Shown here piece by piece: positions 1 to 9,700 of a stretch of DNA of 15,468 bases (position 1 is the stretch's first letter; each line of letters opens with the position of its first letter). A program made the translations under genes and the position numbers. Location: assembly GCA_963966315.1 (NCBI GenBank), contig CAWZYX010000069.1, positions 1 through 15,468 on the forward strand. Direction: 5' to 3'. The notes under the pieces are model-generated. The model saw only the letters and a list, made by a program, of their open reading frames with translations. It was not told the DNA's origin and searched no databases. This DNA comes from Winogradskyella_A sp963966315. Its GTDB lineage: Bacteria; Bacteroidota; Bacteroidia; Flavobacteriales; Flavobacteriaceae.

Positions 1-46
1 GTTATGAACATAAAATTCAATAGTTTTGCCCCCCGAAATAACTGTT

Positions 47-1633
47 ATGAATTTTAATTCTGAGATCGAAAGACGGCGCACCTTTGGTATTGTATCCCAC
101 CCAGACGCAGGAAAGACTACCCTAACGGAAAAACTACTTTTATTTGGAGGGGCTATTCAGGAAGCAGGAGCTGTAAAAAGTAACAAAATTAAAAAGGGAG
201 CCACCAGTGACTTTATGGAAATTGAACGTCAAAGGGGAATATCCGTGGCTACATCGGTGCTAGCCTTTGAATACAAGGGAACCAAAATAAATATTCTGGA
301 TACTCCGGGACACAAAGATTTTGCAGAAGATACTTTTAGGACCTTAACGGCGGTTGACAGTGTCATCGTAGTCATTGATGTAGCAAAAGGTGTAGAGGAG
401 CAAACCGAAAAGCTGGTCGAGGTATGCCGAATGCGAAATATTCCTATGATCGTTTTTATCAACAAACTGGATCGTGAAGGAAAGGATGCCTTTGACCTTT
501 TGGATGAGGTAGAGCAAAAACTGGGACTTAGAGTCACTCCTTTAAGCTTCCCCATCGGGATGGGTTATGATTTTAAGGGTATTTACAATATATGGGAAAA
601 GAACATCAATCTGTTTACCGGGGACAGTAAGAAAGATATTGAAGACACTTTAGAAATATCTGATTTATCTAATCCCGAACTCGATCAATTGATCGGTGAA
701 AAAGCAGCAGATACGCTGCGAGAGGAAATTGAACTTGTTTCGGGTATCTATCCCGAATTTAACCAGCAAAACTATTCCAATGGGAACTTACAACCTGTAT
801 TTTTTGGTTCAGCCTTAAACAATTTTGGGGTAAGGGAACTTCTGGATTGCTTTGTTAGCATTGCTCCCCCTCCACGCCCTAAACAAAGCGAGGAACGACT
901 GGTCGAACCTAAGGAGGATGCATTTTCGGGATTCGTTTTTAAAATACACGCCAATATGGACCCCAATCACAGAGATCGACTGGCTTTTGTAAAAATTGTT
1001 TCTGGACAATTCAAACGCAATGTACCATATCTGCATGTTCGATTGGGTAAAAAACTAAAGTTTTCAAGTCCCAATGCATTTTTTGCTGAGAAAAAACAAA
1101 TTGTTGAAACTTCCTATCCTGGTGATATTGTTGGTTTGCACGATACCGGTCATTTTAAAATCGGTGATACTTTAACAGAGGGTGAGATACTTCATTACAA
1201 AGGAATACCCAGTTTTTCACCAGAGCATTTCAGATATATTAACAATGCAGATCCACTAAAGGCAAAGCAATTATATAAAGGTATTGATCAATTGATGGAC
1301 GAGGGTGTAGCGCAGCTTTTTACCCTGGAAATGAACGGCCGTAAGGTTATTGGAACTGTTGGAGCGCTGCAATATGAGGTGATTCAGTATCGATTGGAAC
1401 ACGAATACGGTGCCAAATGCACCTATGAGAACCTCAACGTTTATAAAGCAGCCTGGATAGAGGCTGATGACGAACAATCTGAAGAATACAAGGAGTTTAA
1501 AAGGGTAAAGCAACGGTACTTGGCCAAAGATAAGAGTGGACAACTGGTCTTCTTGGCCGACTCTCAGTTTTCTCTGCAAATGAGTGAACAGAAATACCCT
1601 GGGCTTAAGTTCCATATGACATCTGAGTTCTGA
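47..1633 (+). CDS. prfC: Peptide chain release factor 3 (RF3), translational GTPase
   Basis: RF3 is a cytoplasmic GTPase that removes RF1 or RF2 from the ribosome after peptide release. With the ATG at 47 the protein has 528 residues, close to the 529 of E. coli RF3, and it aligns from end to end by eye. Visible motifs are the P-loop HPDAGKT (about residues 18-24), the switch I segment with QRGIS, DTPGH (85-89) and NKLD (139-142). These are followed by the RF3-type domain II (GFVFKIHANMDPNHRDR) and a C-terminal domain ending KFHMTSEF. A TTG at 26 would add seven residues (MPPEITV) that do not fit the family, so I prefer the ATG. No clear Shine-Dalgarno site is seen. The gene is the first of two on the plus strand, with a 119-bp gap before the next. 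Identity is very secure; the start is fairly secure. Confidence 0.97.
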   Translation: MNFNSEIERRRTFGIVSHPDAGKTTLTEKLLLFGGAIQEAGAVKSNKIKKGATSDFMEIERQRGISVATSVLAFEYKGTKINILDTPGHKDFAEDTFRTLTAVDSVIVVIDVAKGVEEQTEKLVEVCRMRNIPMIVFINKLDREGKDAFDLLDEVEQKLGLRVTPLSFPIGMGYDFKGIYNIWEKNINLFTGDSKKDIEDTLEISDLSNPELDQLIGEKAADTLREEIELVSGIYPEFNQQNYSNGNLQPVFFGSALNNFGVRELLDCFVSIAPPPRPKQSEERLVEPKEDAFSGFVFKIHANMDPNHRDRLAFVKIVSGQFKRNVPYLHVRLGKKLKFSSPNAFFAEKKQIVETSYPGDIVGLHDTGHFKIGDTLTEGEILHYKGIPSFSPEHFRYINNADPLKAKQLYKGIDQLMDEGVAQLFTLEMNGRKVIGTVGALQYEVIQYRLEHEYGAKCTYENLNVYKAAWIEADDEQSEEYKEFKRVKQRYLAKDKSGQLVFLADSQFSLQMSEQKYPGLKFHMTSEF

Positions 1634-1665
1634 TATTTTGATCTCACACGGGATTATTTTTGCTT

Positions 1666-1730
1666 TTTATCGATATTATTAGTTACTTTATCGATATTTT
1701 TAAACCAATCAGATGTTTAATCTGATCAGA
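1666..1730. promoter_or_regulatory. Possible operator region before the ferredoxin-like gene
   Basis: The spacer between prfC and the small Fe-S gene contains the 12-mer tttatcgatatt twice (1666-1677 and 1687-1698). Each copy encloses the perfect 8-bp palindrome tatcgata, and the centres are exactly 21 bp apart, about two turns of the helix. Just downstream lies an inverted repeat, atcaga/tctgat with a 7-nt spacer, and the second arm is part of a perfect 10-bp palindrome, tctgatcaga (1721-1730). The arrangement suggests cooperative binding by a dimeric regulator on one face of the DNA. No factor can be named, and no convincing TAnnTTTG promoter was found. Confidence 0.35.
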
Positions 1731-1752
1731 TGAACCCCAAATCATCTCTATC

Positions 1753-1983
1753 ATGGAAACAAATGCCAACACCTACAGTAACAAGGAAATTACGATTACT
1801 TACGATCCAAAATGTTGTATTCACAGTGGGAAATGCGTGAAAGAACTATCGGCGGTTTTTAGAACTTCAGTCATTCCCTGGGTCGATCCGGATGCTGCCG
1901 ATAGCAGCAAGATCATCGCACAAATTAGGAAATGTCCGTCTGGCGCATTGAAATACGTGAGACACAAAAAAGATGTTGCTTAG
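1753..1983 (+). CDS. Small divergent [4Fe-4S] protein, YjdI/Fer4_19 type
   Basis: This is a 76-residue cytoplasmic protein of the divergent 4Fe-4S mono-cluster family (Fer4_19, as in E. coli YjdI). The likely cluster ligands are visible: C21 and C22 with the family motif C-x-H-S-G-x-C (C22 to C28), and C61 in CPSGAL near the end. The spacing resembles YjdI closely, including the Y-P-W-like region (VIPWVDPDAAD, about 40-50) before the last cysteine. The family is thought to bind one iron-sulfur cluster and may transfer electrons, but its partner is not established. The gene follows prfC by 119 bp and probably has its own control (see the repeats at 1666-1730). It ends only 17 bp from the stop codon of the convergent DUF3467 gene. 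The family call is confident; the role is unknown. Confidence 0.88.
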   Translation: METNANTYSNKEITITYDPKCCIHSGKCVKELSAVFRTSVIPWVDPDAADSSKIIAQIRKCPSGALKYVRHKKDVA

Positions 1984-2000
1984 TAGAAATTTCTTTATGG

Positions 2001-2318
2001 CTAGGCCTGTCCCGTGGGGCCGAAGTTCAAGGGAATGGGAGGTTGCTCGTAATCTTTGATCTCACCGTGCATATTTTCAAACCGGCTGATGTTTTCTCCA
2101 AGTGCCTTAAGCAGCCTTTTGGCGTGTTGAGGAGTAAGTATTATCCTTGATTTGACTTTACTCTTTGGAGTGCCCGGCATGATATTTACAAAATCTACAA
2201 CAAATTCCGAAACGGAGTGGTTAATAATGGCCAGGTTCGAATAGGTGCCCTGGGCGATCTGTTCATCTAGTTCAATATTTATTTGACCTTTCTTCGGTTT
2301 GTTTTTCTGATCTGACAT
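2001..2318 (-). CDS. DUF3467 family protein, RNA polymerase cluster neighbour
   Basis: This 105-residue protein matches my knowledge of the DUF3467 family, found in Bacteroidetes and commonly beside rpoC. Conserved-looking blocks are INIELDEQIAQGTYSNLAII (about 13-32), SEFVVDFVNIMPG (37-49), a K-x-K-V-K-S-R-I-I-L-T-P segment (about 52-63), and AKRLLKALGENISRFE (66-81). There is no signal peptide or membrane segment, so it should be cytoplasmic. The lysine-rich start (KNKPKKGQ) and the polar, proline-rich tail (QPPIPLNFGPTG) are probably flexible. It lies 95 bp downstream of rpoC on the same strand but is separated by a strong terminator, so it is either expressed by readthrough or from its own promoter. 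Its function is unknown to me; the constant position suggests, but does not prove, a link to transcription. Confidence 0.85.
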   Translation of the reverse strand: MSDQKNKPKKGQINIELDEQIAQGTYSNLAIINHSVSEFVVDFVNIMPGTPKSKVKSRIILTPQHAKRLLKALGENISRFENMHGEIKDYEQPPIPLNFGPTGQA

Positions 2319-2356
2319 AAGTGCTTAGTTCTGAATGTTACAAATAATAGACTAAG

Positions 2357-2389
2357 TTAAAAAACAAATCCCGAGACATGCTCGGGATT
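2357..2389 (-). terminator. Rho-independent terminator after rpoC
   Basis: Read on the minus strand, a 9-bp perfect stem aatcccgag/ctcgggatt with a 5-nt loop is followed by TGTTTTTT. It begins 24 bp after the rpoC stop codon, a textbook position for ending the rpoBC transcript. It would also insulate the downstream DUF3467 gene. Confidence 0.88.
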
Positions 2390-2413
2390 CGTAATTATTT
2401 GATTTGAATTTTA

Positions 2414-5400
2414 TTAGTTGTAATTCATCTCTTCTTTGGCCTTCATCAATTCTTCAAATTCCTGTTTAGATCCTACGATAATATTATCATAATCTCTAAC
2501 GCCGGTACCGGCAGGAATCTTATGACCAACGATTACATTCTCCTTAAGCCCTTCCAAGGTATCAATTTTTCCATTGACTGCAGCTTCATTCAGTACTTTG
2601 GTCGTTTCCTGGAAAGAAGCAGCGGAAATGAATGATTTGGTTTGAAGTGATGCTCTGGTAATACCCTGAAGGATTGGTGTGGCAGTAGCCGGTTGGGCAT
2701 CTCGAGCTTCAACCAACTGCTTGTCTTCACGTCTTAAAATTGAGTTTTCATCTCTCAATTGTCTTGACGTAACAATCTGACCCACCTTAAGCACTTCAGA
2801 ATCACCAGCCTCACTCACCACTTTCATTCCAAAGATCTTATCATTCTCTTCAATGAAATCATCTTTATGGACTAATTGGTTCTCTAAGAAAATAGTATCA
2901 CCCGAATCCATAATTCGGACCTTGCGCATCATTTGTCTTACGACTACTTCAAAATGCTTATCGTTGATCTTCACACCCTGAAGTCGATAGACCTCCTGCA
3001 CCTCATTCACAAGATATTGTTGAACCGCTGAAGGACCTTTGATGTTCAGTATATCATTTGGTGTTACCGATCCGTCGGATAAAGGCATACCGGCTTTTAC
3101 ATAATCGTTCTCCTGAACAAGGATCTGATTAGACAGTTTTACCAGGTATTTCTTCACTTCACCTAATTTGGATTCGATAATGATCTCACGGTTACCACGT
3201 TTAATTTTGCCAAAGGATACAACCCCATCAATTTCGCTAACCACCGCAGGGTTGGAAGGGTTTCTAGCCTCAAATAACTCGGTAACTCTCGGAAGACCTC
3301 CGGTGATATCTCCTGCCTTCGCAGACTTACGTGGAATCTTGACTAGAATCTTTCCGATATCAATTTTATCACCGTCATTGATCATGATGTGCGCGCCAAC
3401 CGGTAAATTGTAAGATCGGATTACTTTTCCTTTGTTGTCTTCAATCACCAAGGTTGGTATCAGTTTCTTATTACGCGATTCGGAAATTACTTTTTCCTGG
3501 AATCCTGTCTGCTCGTCTATTTCAACCTGATAAGTAACACCTTGCTCAATATTCTCGTATCTCACCTTTCCGGCAAATTCCGAAATAATCACACCGTTAT
3601 AAGGATCCCATTGACAAACCACATCTCCTTTTTTCAACTTGTCTCCATTTTTGACAAAAATATGAGACCCATATGGGATATTGTTTGTGCTTAAAACAAT
3701 ACCTGTCTTAGCATCGGTTAATTTAAGCTCCGAAGTTCGGGAGATCACAACATCGACGTCATTTCCTTCGTTGTCTTTGGACTTCACTGTTCTTAAGTCC
3801 TCAATTTCAGCAATTCCATCAAACTTAACAACAAGTTTATTTTCTTCAGAAATGTTTCCAGCAATTCCACCCACGTGGAAGGTACGTAGGGTAAGCTGTG
3901 TACCGGGTTCTCCAATAGACTGCGCTGCAACAACACCTACAGCCTCACCTCTCTGCACCATTTTACCGGTTGCCAGGTTACGACCATAACACTTCACACA
4001 AATTCCTTGTTTGGCCTCACAGGTTAAAGGAGATCGTACTTCAATCGATTCTACAGGAGAATCACTGATCTTTTTGGCAATCTTTTCATCTATATGTCCA
4101 TTCGCTTCAACAAGTAACTCCTCAGTAAGTGGATGATAAACATCGTTTAGTGATGTTCTACCGACAATACGTTCGGCGAGGTCTTCAACAACCTCATCAT
4201 TCTTCTTGAGAGCAGAGACCTCAATACCTCTCAAGGTACCACAGTCTTCTTCATAGACGATCACATCCTGAGACACGTCAACCAATCTGCGGGTCAGATA
4301 ACCGGCATCAGCAGTTTTAAGAGCTGTATCGGCCAATCCTTTTCGTGCACCGTGTGTTGAGATAAAGTATTCAAGGATGGATAGACCTTCCTTAAAATTA
4401 GAGAGAATAGGGTTCTCAATGATTTCCCCACCACCAGCGTTCGATTTTTTGGGCTTTGCCATAAGTCCTCGCATACCAGTTAATTGTCGGATCTGTTCTT
4501 TAGAACCACGTGCTCCAGAATCAAGCATCATAAACACAGAATTGAAACCTTGCTGATCTTCCCGGATACGCTTCATAGACAATTCAGTAAGCTCAGCGTT
4601 TGTGGAGGTCCATATATCAATAACCTGATTGTAGCGTTCGTTATTGGTGATAAGTCCCATGTTATAATTACCCATAATGCCATCAACCTGCTTATTGGCA
4701 GCATCAATCATTCCTTGCTTTTCCTCAGGAATAATGATATCACCCAAACTAAACGACAGACCACCTTGGAAAGCAAATTTGTATCCTAAGGCTTTTATCT
4801 CATCAAGGAACTCTGCAGTTTCAGGGACACTGGTCACCTTAAGAATTCTGCCAATAATATCTCTCAGAGACTTTTTAGTAAGTACCTGATTGATAAAGCC
4901 TGCTGCTTCAGGAACTGTTTCATTAAACAATACTCTACCAACCGTTGTTTCTATCAATTGCCTCGTTAATTCACCCTCCTCGTCATAATCCATCACGCGA
5001 ACTTTAATTCCAGCGTTCAGGTCAACTCTCTTTTCATTGTAAGCAATAGTCACCTCTTCAGGGGAGTAAAACGTAAGGCCTTCACCGTTTACCGGAACTT
5101 CCTTGGTAGATTTGCGAAGCTTGGTCATGTAGTAAAGACCAAGTACCATATCCTGAGAAGGAACAGTAACAGGAGATCCGTTGGCTGGATTCAAAATATT
5201 GTGTGAAGCCAGCATTAATAGCTGTGCTTCCAAAATAGCTTCAGGTCCTAATGGTAAATGTACTGCCATCTGATCACCGTCAAAGTCGGCATTGAAAGCC
5301 GTACACACCAATGGATGCAACTGTATTGCTTTACCTTCTATCAGCTTTGGCTGGAAAGCCTGAATTCCCAGTCTGTGAAGGGTTGGAGCGCGGTTCAATA

Positions 5401-6715
5401 AGACGGGGTGCCCTTTTAGGACATTTTCCAAAATATCCCATACAACCGGTTCTTTACGGTCGATGATTTTCTTAGCTGACTTCACTGTTTTTACAATTCC
5501 ACGCTCAATTAGTTTTCTAATGATAAATGGTTTGTAAAGTTCAGCTGCCATATCCTTTGGCAGACCACACTCAAACAATTTGAGCTCGGGACCTACGACG
5601 ATCACAGATCGTGCCGAATAATCGACTCGTTTACCTAACAGATTCTGACGGAAACGACCTTGCTTTCCTTTAAGAGAATCTGACAGTGATTTCAAAGGTC
5701 TGTTGGAATCAGTCTTAACCGCAGATGACTTTCGCGTGTTATCAAATAAAGAATCAACAGATTCCTGAAGCATACGCTTTTCATTACGAAGGATTACTTC
5801 CGGAGCCTTTATCTCAACCAATCTCTTCAATCGATTGTTTCTAATGATCACACGACGGTACAGATCGTTTAAGTCTGAAGTAGCAAAACGCCCTCCATCC
5901 AGTGGAACAAGAGGTCTTAATTCTGGTGGAATGACTGGAATGGCCTTCATGATCATCCACTCTGGTTTGTTCTCACGGTTTTCATTTGACTCTCTAAAAG
6001 CTTCAACTACCTGAAGGCGTTTTAATGCCTCTGTTTTTCGTTGTTTTGAGGTCTCGTTATTTGCCTTATGTCTTAACTCGAAGGACAGTTCATCAAGATC
6101 GATGCGTGAAAGAATTTCAATCAGACATTCAGCGCCCATTTTAGCTATAAACTTATTTGGGTCGCTATCCTCTAGATACTGATTTTCCTGAGGCAGACTT
6201 TCCATAATATTGAGATACTCCTCTTCCGTTAGAAAATCCATTTTCTGAACAGGATCCCCCTCTGAATTTACAGCCGTTCCAGGTTGAATCACCACATACC
6301 TTTCGTAGTAGATGATCATGTCGAGTTTCTTAGACGGTAGTCCAAGCAGGTAACCAATCTTATTTGGTAAGGAACGGAAGTACCAGATATGCGCTACGGG
6401 GACAACAAGATTGATATGTCCCACACGGTCTCGTCTGACCTTCTTTTCAGTCACCTCAACGCCACAACGGTCGCAGACAATACCCTTATATCGAATTCTT
6501 TTGTATTTACCGCAGGCACATTCAAAATCCTTTACCGGACCAAAAATACGCTCACAGAATAAACCATCGCGCTCAGGTTTGTGAGTGCGATAATTAATAG
6601 TTTCTGGCTTTAAGACCTCACCACGTGAAGCTGCTAATACAGATTCCGGTGATGCTAATCCTATCGAAATTTTGTTAAATTTCTGAACTGTGTTCTTATC
6701 TTGTTTTCTTGCCAT
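2414..6715 (-). CDS. rpoC: DNA-directed RNA polymerase subunit beta'
   Basis: The 1433-residue beta' subunit forms the clamp and half of the active site of RNA polymerase. The N-terminal zinc ribbon has C66, C68, C81 and C84. The catalytic motif NADFDGD spans 475-481, with the magnesium-binding aspartates D477, D479 and D481. The second zinc site is C825, C899, C906 and C909. The trigger-loop region starts at AAQSIGEPGTQLT. It is interrupted by a long insertion of about 180 residues (roughly 950-1133) before DITGGLPRV, the position of SI3 in E. coli. The bridge-helix region and the C-terminal FISAASFQETT block are intact. Compared with E. coli there are about 40 extra residues before QGITRASL. 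The ATG follows an A-rich stretch without a Shine-Dalgarno site, and the gene lies 83 bp after rpoB. No frameshift is seen. Confidence 0.99.
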   Translation of the reverse strand: MARKQDKNTVQKFNKISIGLASPESVLAASRGEVLKPETINYRTHKPERDGLFCERIFGPVKDFECACGKYKRIRYKGIVCDRCGVEVTEKKVRRDRVGHINLVVPVAHIWYFRSLPNKIGYLLGLPSKKLDMIIYYERYVVIQPGTAVNSEGDPVQKMDFLTEEEYLNIMESLPQENQYLEDSDPNKFIAKMGAECLIEILSRIDLDELSFELRHKANNETSKQRKTEALKRLQVVEAFRESNENRENKPEWMIMKAIPVIPPELRPLVPLDGGRFATSDLNDLYRRVIIRNNRLKRLVEIKAPEVILRNEKRMLQESVDSLFDNTRKSSAVKTDSNRPLKSLSDSLKGKQGRFRQNLLGKRVDYSARSVIVVGPELKLFECGLPKDMAAELYKPFIIRKLIERGIVKTVKSAKKIIDRKEPVVWDILENVLKGHPVLLNRAPTLHRLGIQAFQPKLIEGKAIQLHPLVCTAFNADFDGDQMAVHLPLGPEAILEAQLLMLASHNILNPANGSPVTVPSQDMVLGLYYMTKLRKSTKEVPVNGEGLTFYSPEEVTIAYNEKRVDLNAGIKVRVMDYDEEGELTRQLIETTVGRVLFNETVPEAAGFINQVLTKKSLRDIIGRILKVTSVPETAEFLDEIKALGYKFAFQGGLSFSLGDIIIPEEKQGMIDAANKQVDGIMGNYNMGLITNNERYNQVIDIWTSTNAELTELSMKRIREDQQGFNSVFMMLDSGARGSKEQIRQLTGMRGLMAKPKKSNAGGGEIIENPILSNFKEGLSILEYFISTHGARKGLADTALKTADAGYLTRRLVDVSQDVIVYEEDCGTLRGIEVSALKKNDEVVEDLAERIVGRTSLNDVYHPLTEELLVEANGHIDEKIAKKISDSPVESIEVRSPLTCEAKQGICVKCYGRNLATGKMVQRGEAVGVVAAQSIGEPGTQLTLRTFHVGGIAGNISEENKLVVKFDGIAEIEDLRTVKSKDNEGNDVDVVISRTSELKLTDAKTGIVLSTNNIPYGSHIFVKNGDKLKKGDVVCQWDPYNGVIISEFAGKVRYENIEQGVTYQVEIDEQTGFQEKVISESRNKKLIPTLVIEDNKGKVIRSYNLPVGAHIMINDGDKIDIGKILVKIPRKSAKAGDITGGLPRVTELFEARNPSNPAVVSEIDGVVSFGKIKRGNREIIIESKLGEVKKYLVKLSNQILVQENDYVKAGMPLSDGSVTPNDILNIKGPSAVQQYLVNEVQEVYRLQGVKINDKHFEVVVRQMMRKVRIMDSGDTIFLENQLVHKDDFIEENDKIFGMKVVSEAGDSEVLKVGQIVTSRQLRDENSILRREDKQLVEARDAQPATATPILQGITRASLQTKSFISAASFQETTKVLNEAAVNGKIDTLEGLKENVIVGHKIPAGTGVRDYDNIIVGSKQEFEELMKAKEEMNYN

Positions 6716-6719
6716 TTTT

Positions 6720-6747
6720 TGTATTGTGTTCAGTGTATTGTTTTCAG
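6720..6747 (-). repeat. Tandem 14-bp repeat just before the rpoC start
   Basis: Two adjacent 14-bp units differ at one base: tgtattgtgttcag (6720-6733) and tgtattgttttcag (6734-6747). On the rpoC strand they read CTGAAAACAATACA then CTGAACACAATACA and end 5 nt before the ATG, so they form the ribosome-loading part of the mRNA. The rest of the 83-bp rpoB-rpoC gap shows no terminator. Confidence 0.75.
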
Positions 6748-6798
6748 CATGTAGTTAATGTAAAACCAACCACCAACTGATCACATCAAACTATTTTA

Positions 6799-9700
6799 CT
6801 ATTCTTCTAATCTAATATCAAGTCCTAATCCCTTTAGCTCATGCATTAATACATTGAACGACTCAGGCAGTCCCGGTTCCGGCATTGGTTCGCCTTTTAC
6901 GATAGCTTCGTAAGTCTTAGCTCTACCAATAACATCATCTGATTTTACAGTAAGGATCTCTCTTAAAGTACTTGATGCTCCATATGCTTCAAGTGCCCAA
7001 ACTTCCATTTCACCAAATCGCTGACCACCAAATTGTGCCTTACCACCAAGTGGCTGCTGCGTAATTAATGAATATGGACCAATTGAACGGGCATGCATCT
7101 TATCATCGATCATATGACCAAGTTTGATCATGTAGATGACACCTACAGTAGCCGGTTGATCAAAGCGTTCACCCGTACCACCGTCATACAAATAAGTATG
7201 ACCGTATTGAGGCACATTTGCGTCATCGGTAAATCCGTTGATCTGATCGAGTGTTGCACCGTCGAAGATAGGAGTAGCAAAAGTTTTGTTCAACTTCTGA
7301 CCCGCCCAGCCAAGTACAGTTTCATAGATCTGACCAATGTTCATACGCGATGGTACACCAAGAGGGTTAAGTACAATATCTACAGGGGTTCCATCCTCAA
7401 GGAAAGGCATATCCTCTTCACGTACAATACGAGCAACAATACCCTTGTTTCCGTGACGACCTGCCATTTTATCACCTACTTTAAGCTTGCGTTTCTTAGC
7501 AATATAAACTTTGGCTAATTTGATAATTCCTGCAGGTAATTCATCCCCTACTGATATCGTGAACTTCTCACGTCTCAAGGCTCCTTGAAGGTCATTTTCC
7601 TTGATCTTGTAGTTATGAATCAAATCTGCCACTAACTCATTGGTATGGTCATCTGTAGTCCAGCGTCCTCCGGTTAAATGCGTGTAGTCGTCTACTGCAT
7701 TTAACATTTTTAAGGTGTATTTCTTTCCTTTTGGGATAATTTCCTCTCCCAAATCGTTATAAATACCCTGAGCCGTTTTACCATTAACAATCTGGAATAG
7801 CTTTTCAACCAAAATGCTCTTAAGATCGTCAAATCGCTTATCATAAGCATTTTCAAGAGCTTCGATATCTTCCTTATCCTGAGCTCTTTTGCGCTTATCC
7901 TTTATCGCTCGGGCAAATAACTTCTTATCAATTACAACGCCATTTAAGGACGGTGAAGCTTTTAGAGACGCATCTTTAACATCCCCGGCTTTATCACCGA
8001 AGATGGCGCGCAATAACTTTTCTTCTGGAGTAGGGTCGGATTCCCCTTTTGGTGTGATCTTACCAATTAGAATATCACCTGGCTTGATCTCTGCTCCCAC
8101 TCTAATCATTCCGTTTTCATCGAGATCCTTGGTCGCTTCTTCGGATACATTTGGAATGTCATTGGTCAACTCCTCGTTACCCAACTTCGTATCTCTAACT
8201 TCCAGAGCATATTCGTCGATGTGAATTGAAGTAAACACGTCATCCCTAACTACCTTTTCAGAGATCACAATGGCATCCTCAAAATTATAACCTTTCCAGG
8301 GCATGAAAGCCACTTTCATGTTTCTACCAAGAGCAAGTTCACCGTTTTGTGTTGCATATCCTTCACACAGCACCTGACCTTTGGAAACCTTATCACCCTT
8401 CTTAACAATAGGCTTAAGGTTAATAGAAGTTCCCTGATTGGTTTTTCTGAACTTCACTAAGGGGTACTCTTTGGTATCACTGTCAAAGCTCACCATGGCC
8501 TCCTCTTCGGTGCGTTTGTATTTGATAATAATTTTATCCGCATCTACGTATTCAACAGTACCTTCACCCTCTGCGTTAACCAACACTCTTGAATCAGAAG
8601 CAACTTGTCTTTCTAGCCCTGTACCTACGATTGGTGCTTCTGGTTTTAATAATGGTACTGCCTGACGCATCATGTTAGATCCCATCAGAGCCCGGTTCGC
8701 ATCATCATGCTCCAAAAATGGTATCAGTGAAGCTGAAATGGAAGCTATTTGATTTGGTGCCACATCAGTGTAGTTCACACTGATTGGTTCAATCACCGGG
8801 AAATCGCCTTCCTGTCTCGAAATAATCTTATCGGCTTCTATTTTACCAGTATCGTCCACTTCAATGTTAGCCTGAGCAATAAGCATGTCTTCCTCTTCTT
8901 CTGCACTCAGATAGGTTGGAGCGTTTTTAATATCTACAACCCCATTTTCAACCTTTCGGTAAGGTGTTTCAATAAAGCCCATATTATTCACCTTGGCATA
9001 AACGGCCAATGATGATATTAATCCAATATTGGGACCTTCGGGCGTTTCAATTGGGCACAAACGTCCGTAGTGAGTGTAGTGAACATCACGTACCTCAAAA
9101 CCTGCCCTTTCTCTTGACAATCCACCAGGACCGAGGGCCGATAATCGGCGCTTATGAGTAATCTCAGCAAGTGGATTTGTTTGATCCATGAACTGAGACA
9201 ACTGATTGGTTCCAAAGAATGAATTGATAACAGAAGAGAGGGTTTTGGCGTTGATCAGATCAATTGGGGTAAACACCTCATTATCTCGAACATTCATTCG
9301 TTCTCTTATGGTTCGGGCCATTCGTGCAAGTCCTACACCAAACTGTGTAGATAATTGTTCACCTACAGTACGAACACGTCGGTTTGATAAGTGATCAATA
9401 TCATCAATCTCAGCTTTGGAATTGATGAGTTCGATTAGGTATTTAATGATGGTTATGATATCTTGTTTGGTAAGAACCTGCTTATCCATTCCAATATCCA
9501 AACCTAATTTCTTATTCATTCGGTAACGACCCACTTCTCCAAGAGAGTACCTTTGGTCACTAAAGAATAATTTATCAATAATACCTCTTGCCGTTTCCTC
9601 ATCTGGTGGTTCGGCATTACGCAATTGTCTGTAAATATGTTCTACTGCCTCTTTCTCAGAGTTGGTAGGATCTTTTTGAAGTGTATTGTGAATAATGGCA

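Noticed and set aside
26..46. TTG at 26 as the prfC start, adding MPPEITV
   Set aside because: The extra residues do not match RF3 proteins, and the ATG at 47 gives the family's normal length of 528.
2341..2367. Possible promoter for the DUF3467 gene (TTG then TATTATTTG on the minus strand)
   Set aside because: The -7 element has one base too many compared with TAnnTTTG, the spacing to TTG is only 15 nt, and it overlaps the rpoC terminator T-run; too weak to call.
7093..7518. 141-codon open frame on the plus strand inside rpoB
   Set aside because: It lies antisense to a strongly conserved part of rpoB and its translation resembles no family; it is an effect of rpoB codon use.
9121..9210. 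Possible rifampicin-resistance substitutions in RpoB
   Set aside because: Residues matching E. coli Q513, D516, H526 and S531 are all the usual sensitive-type residues.
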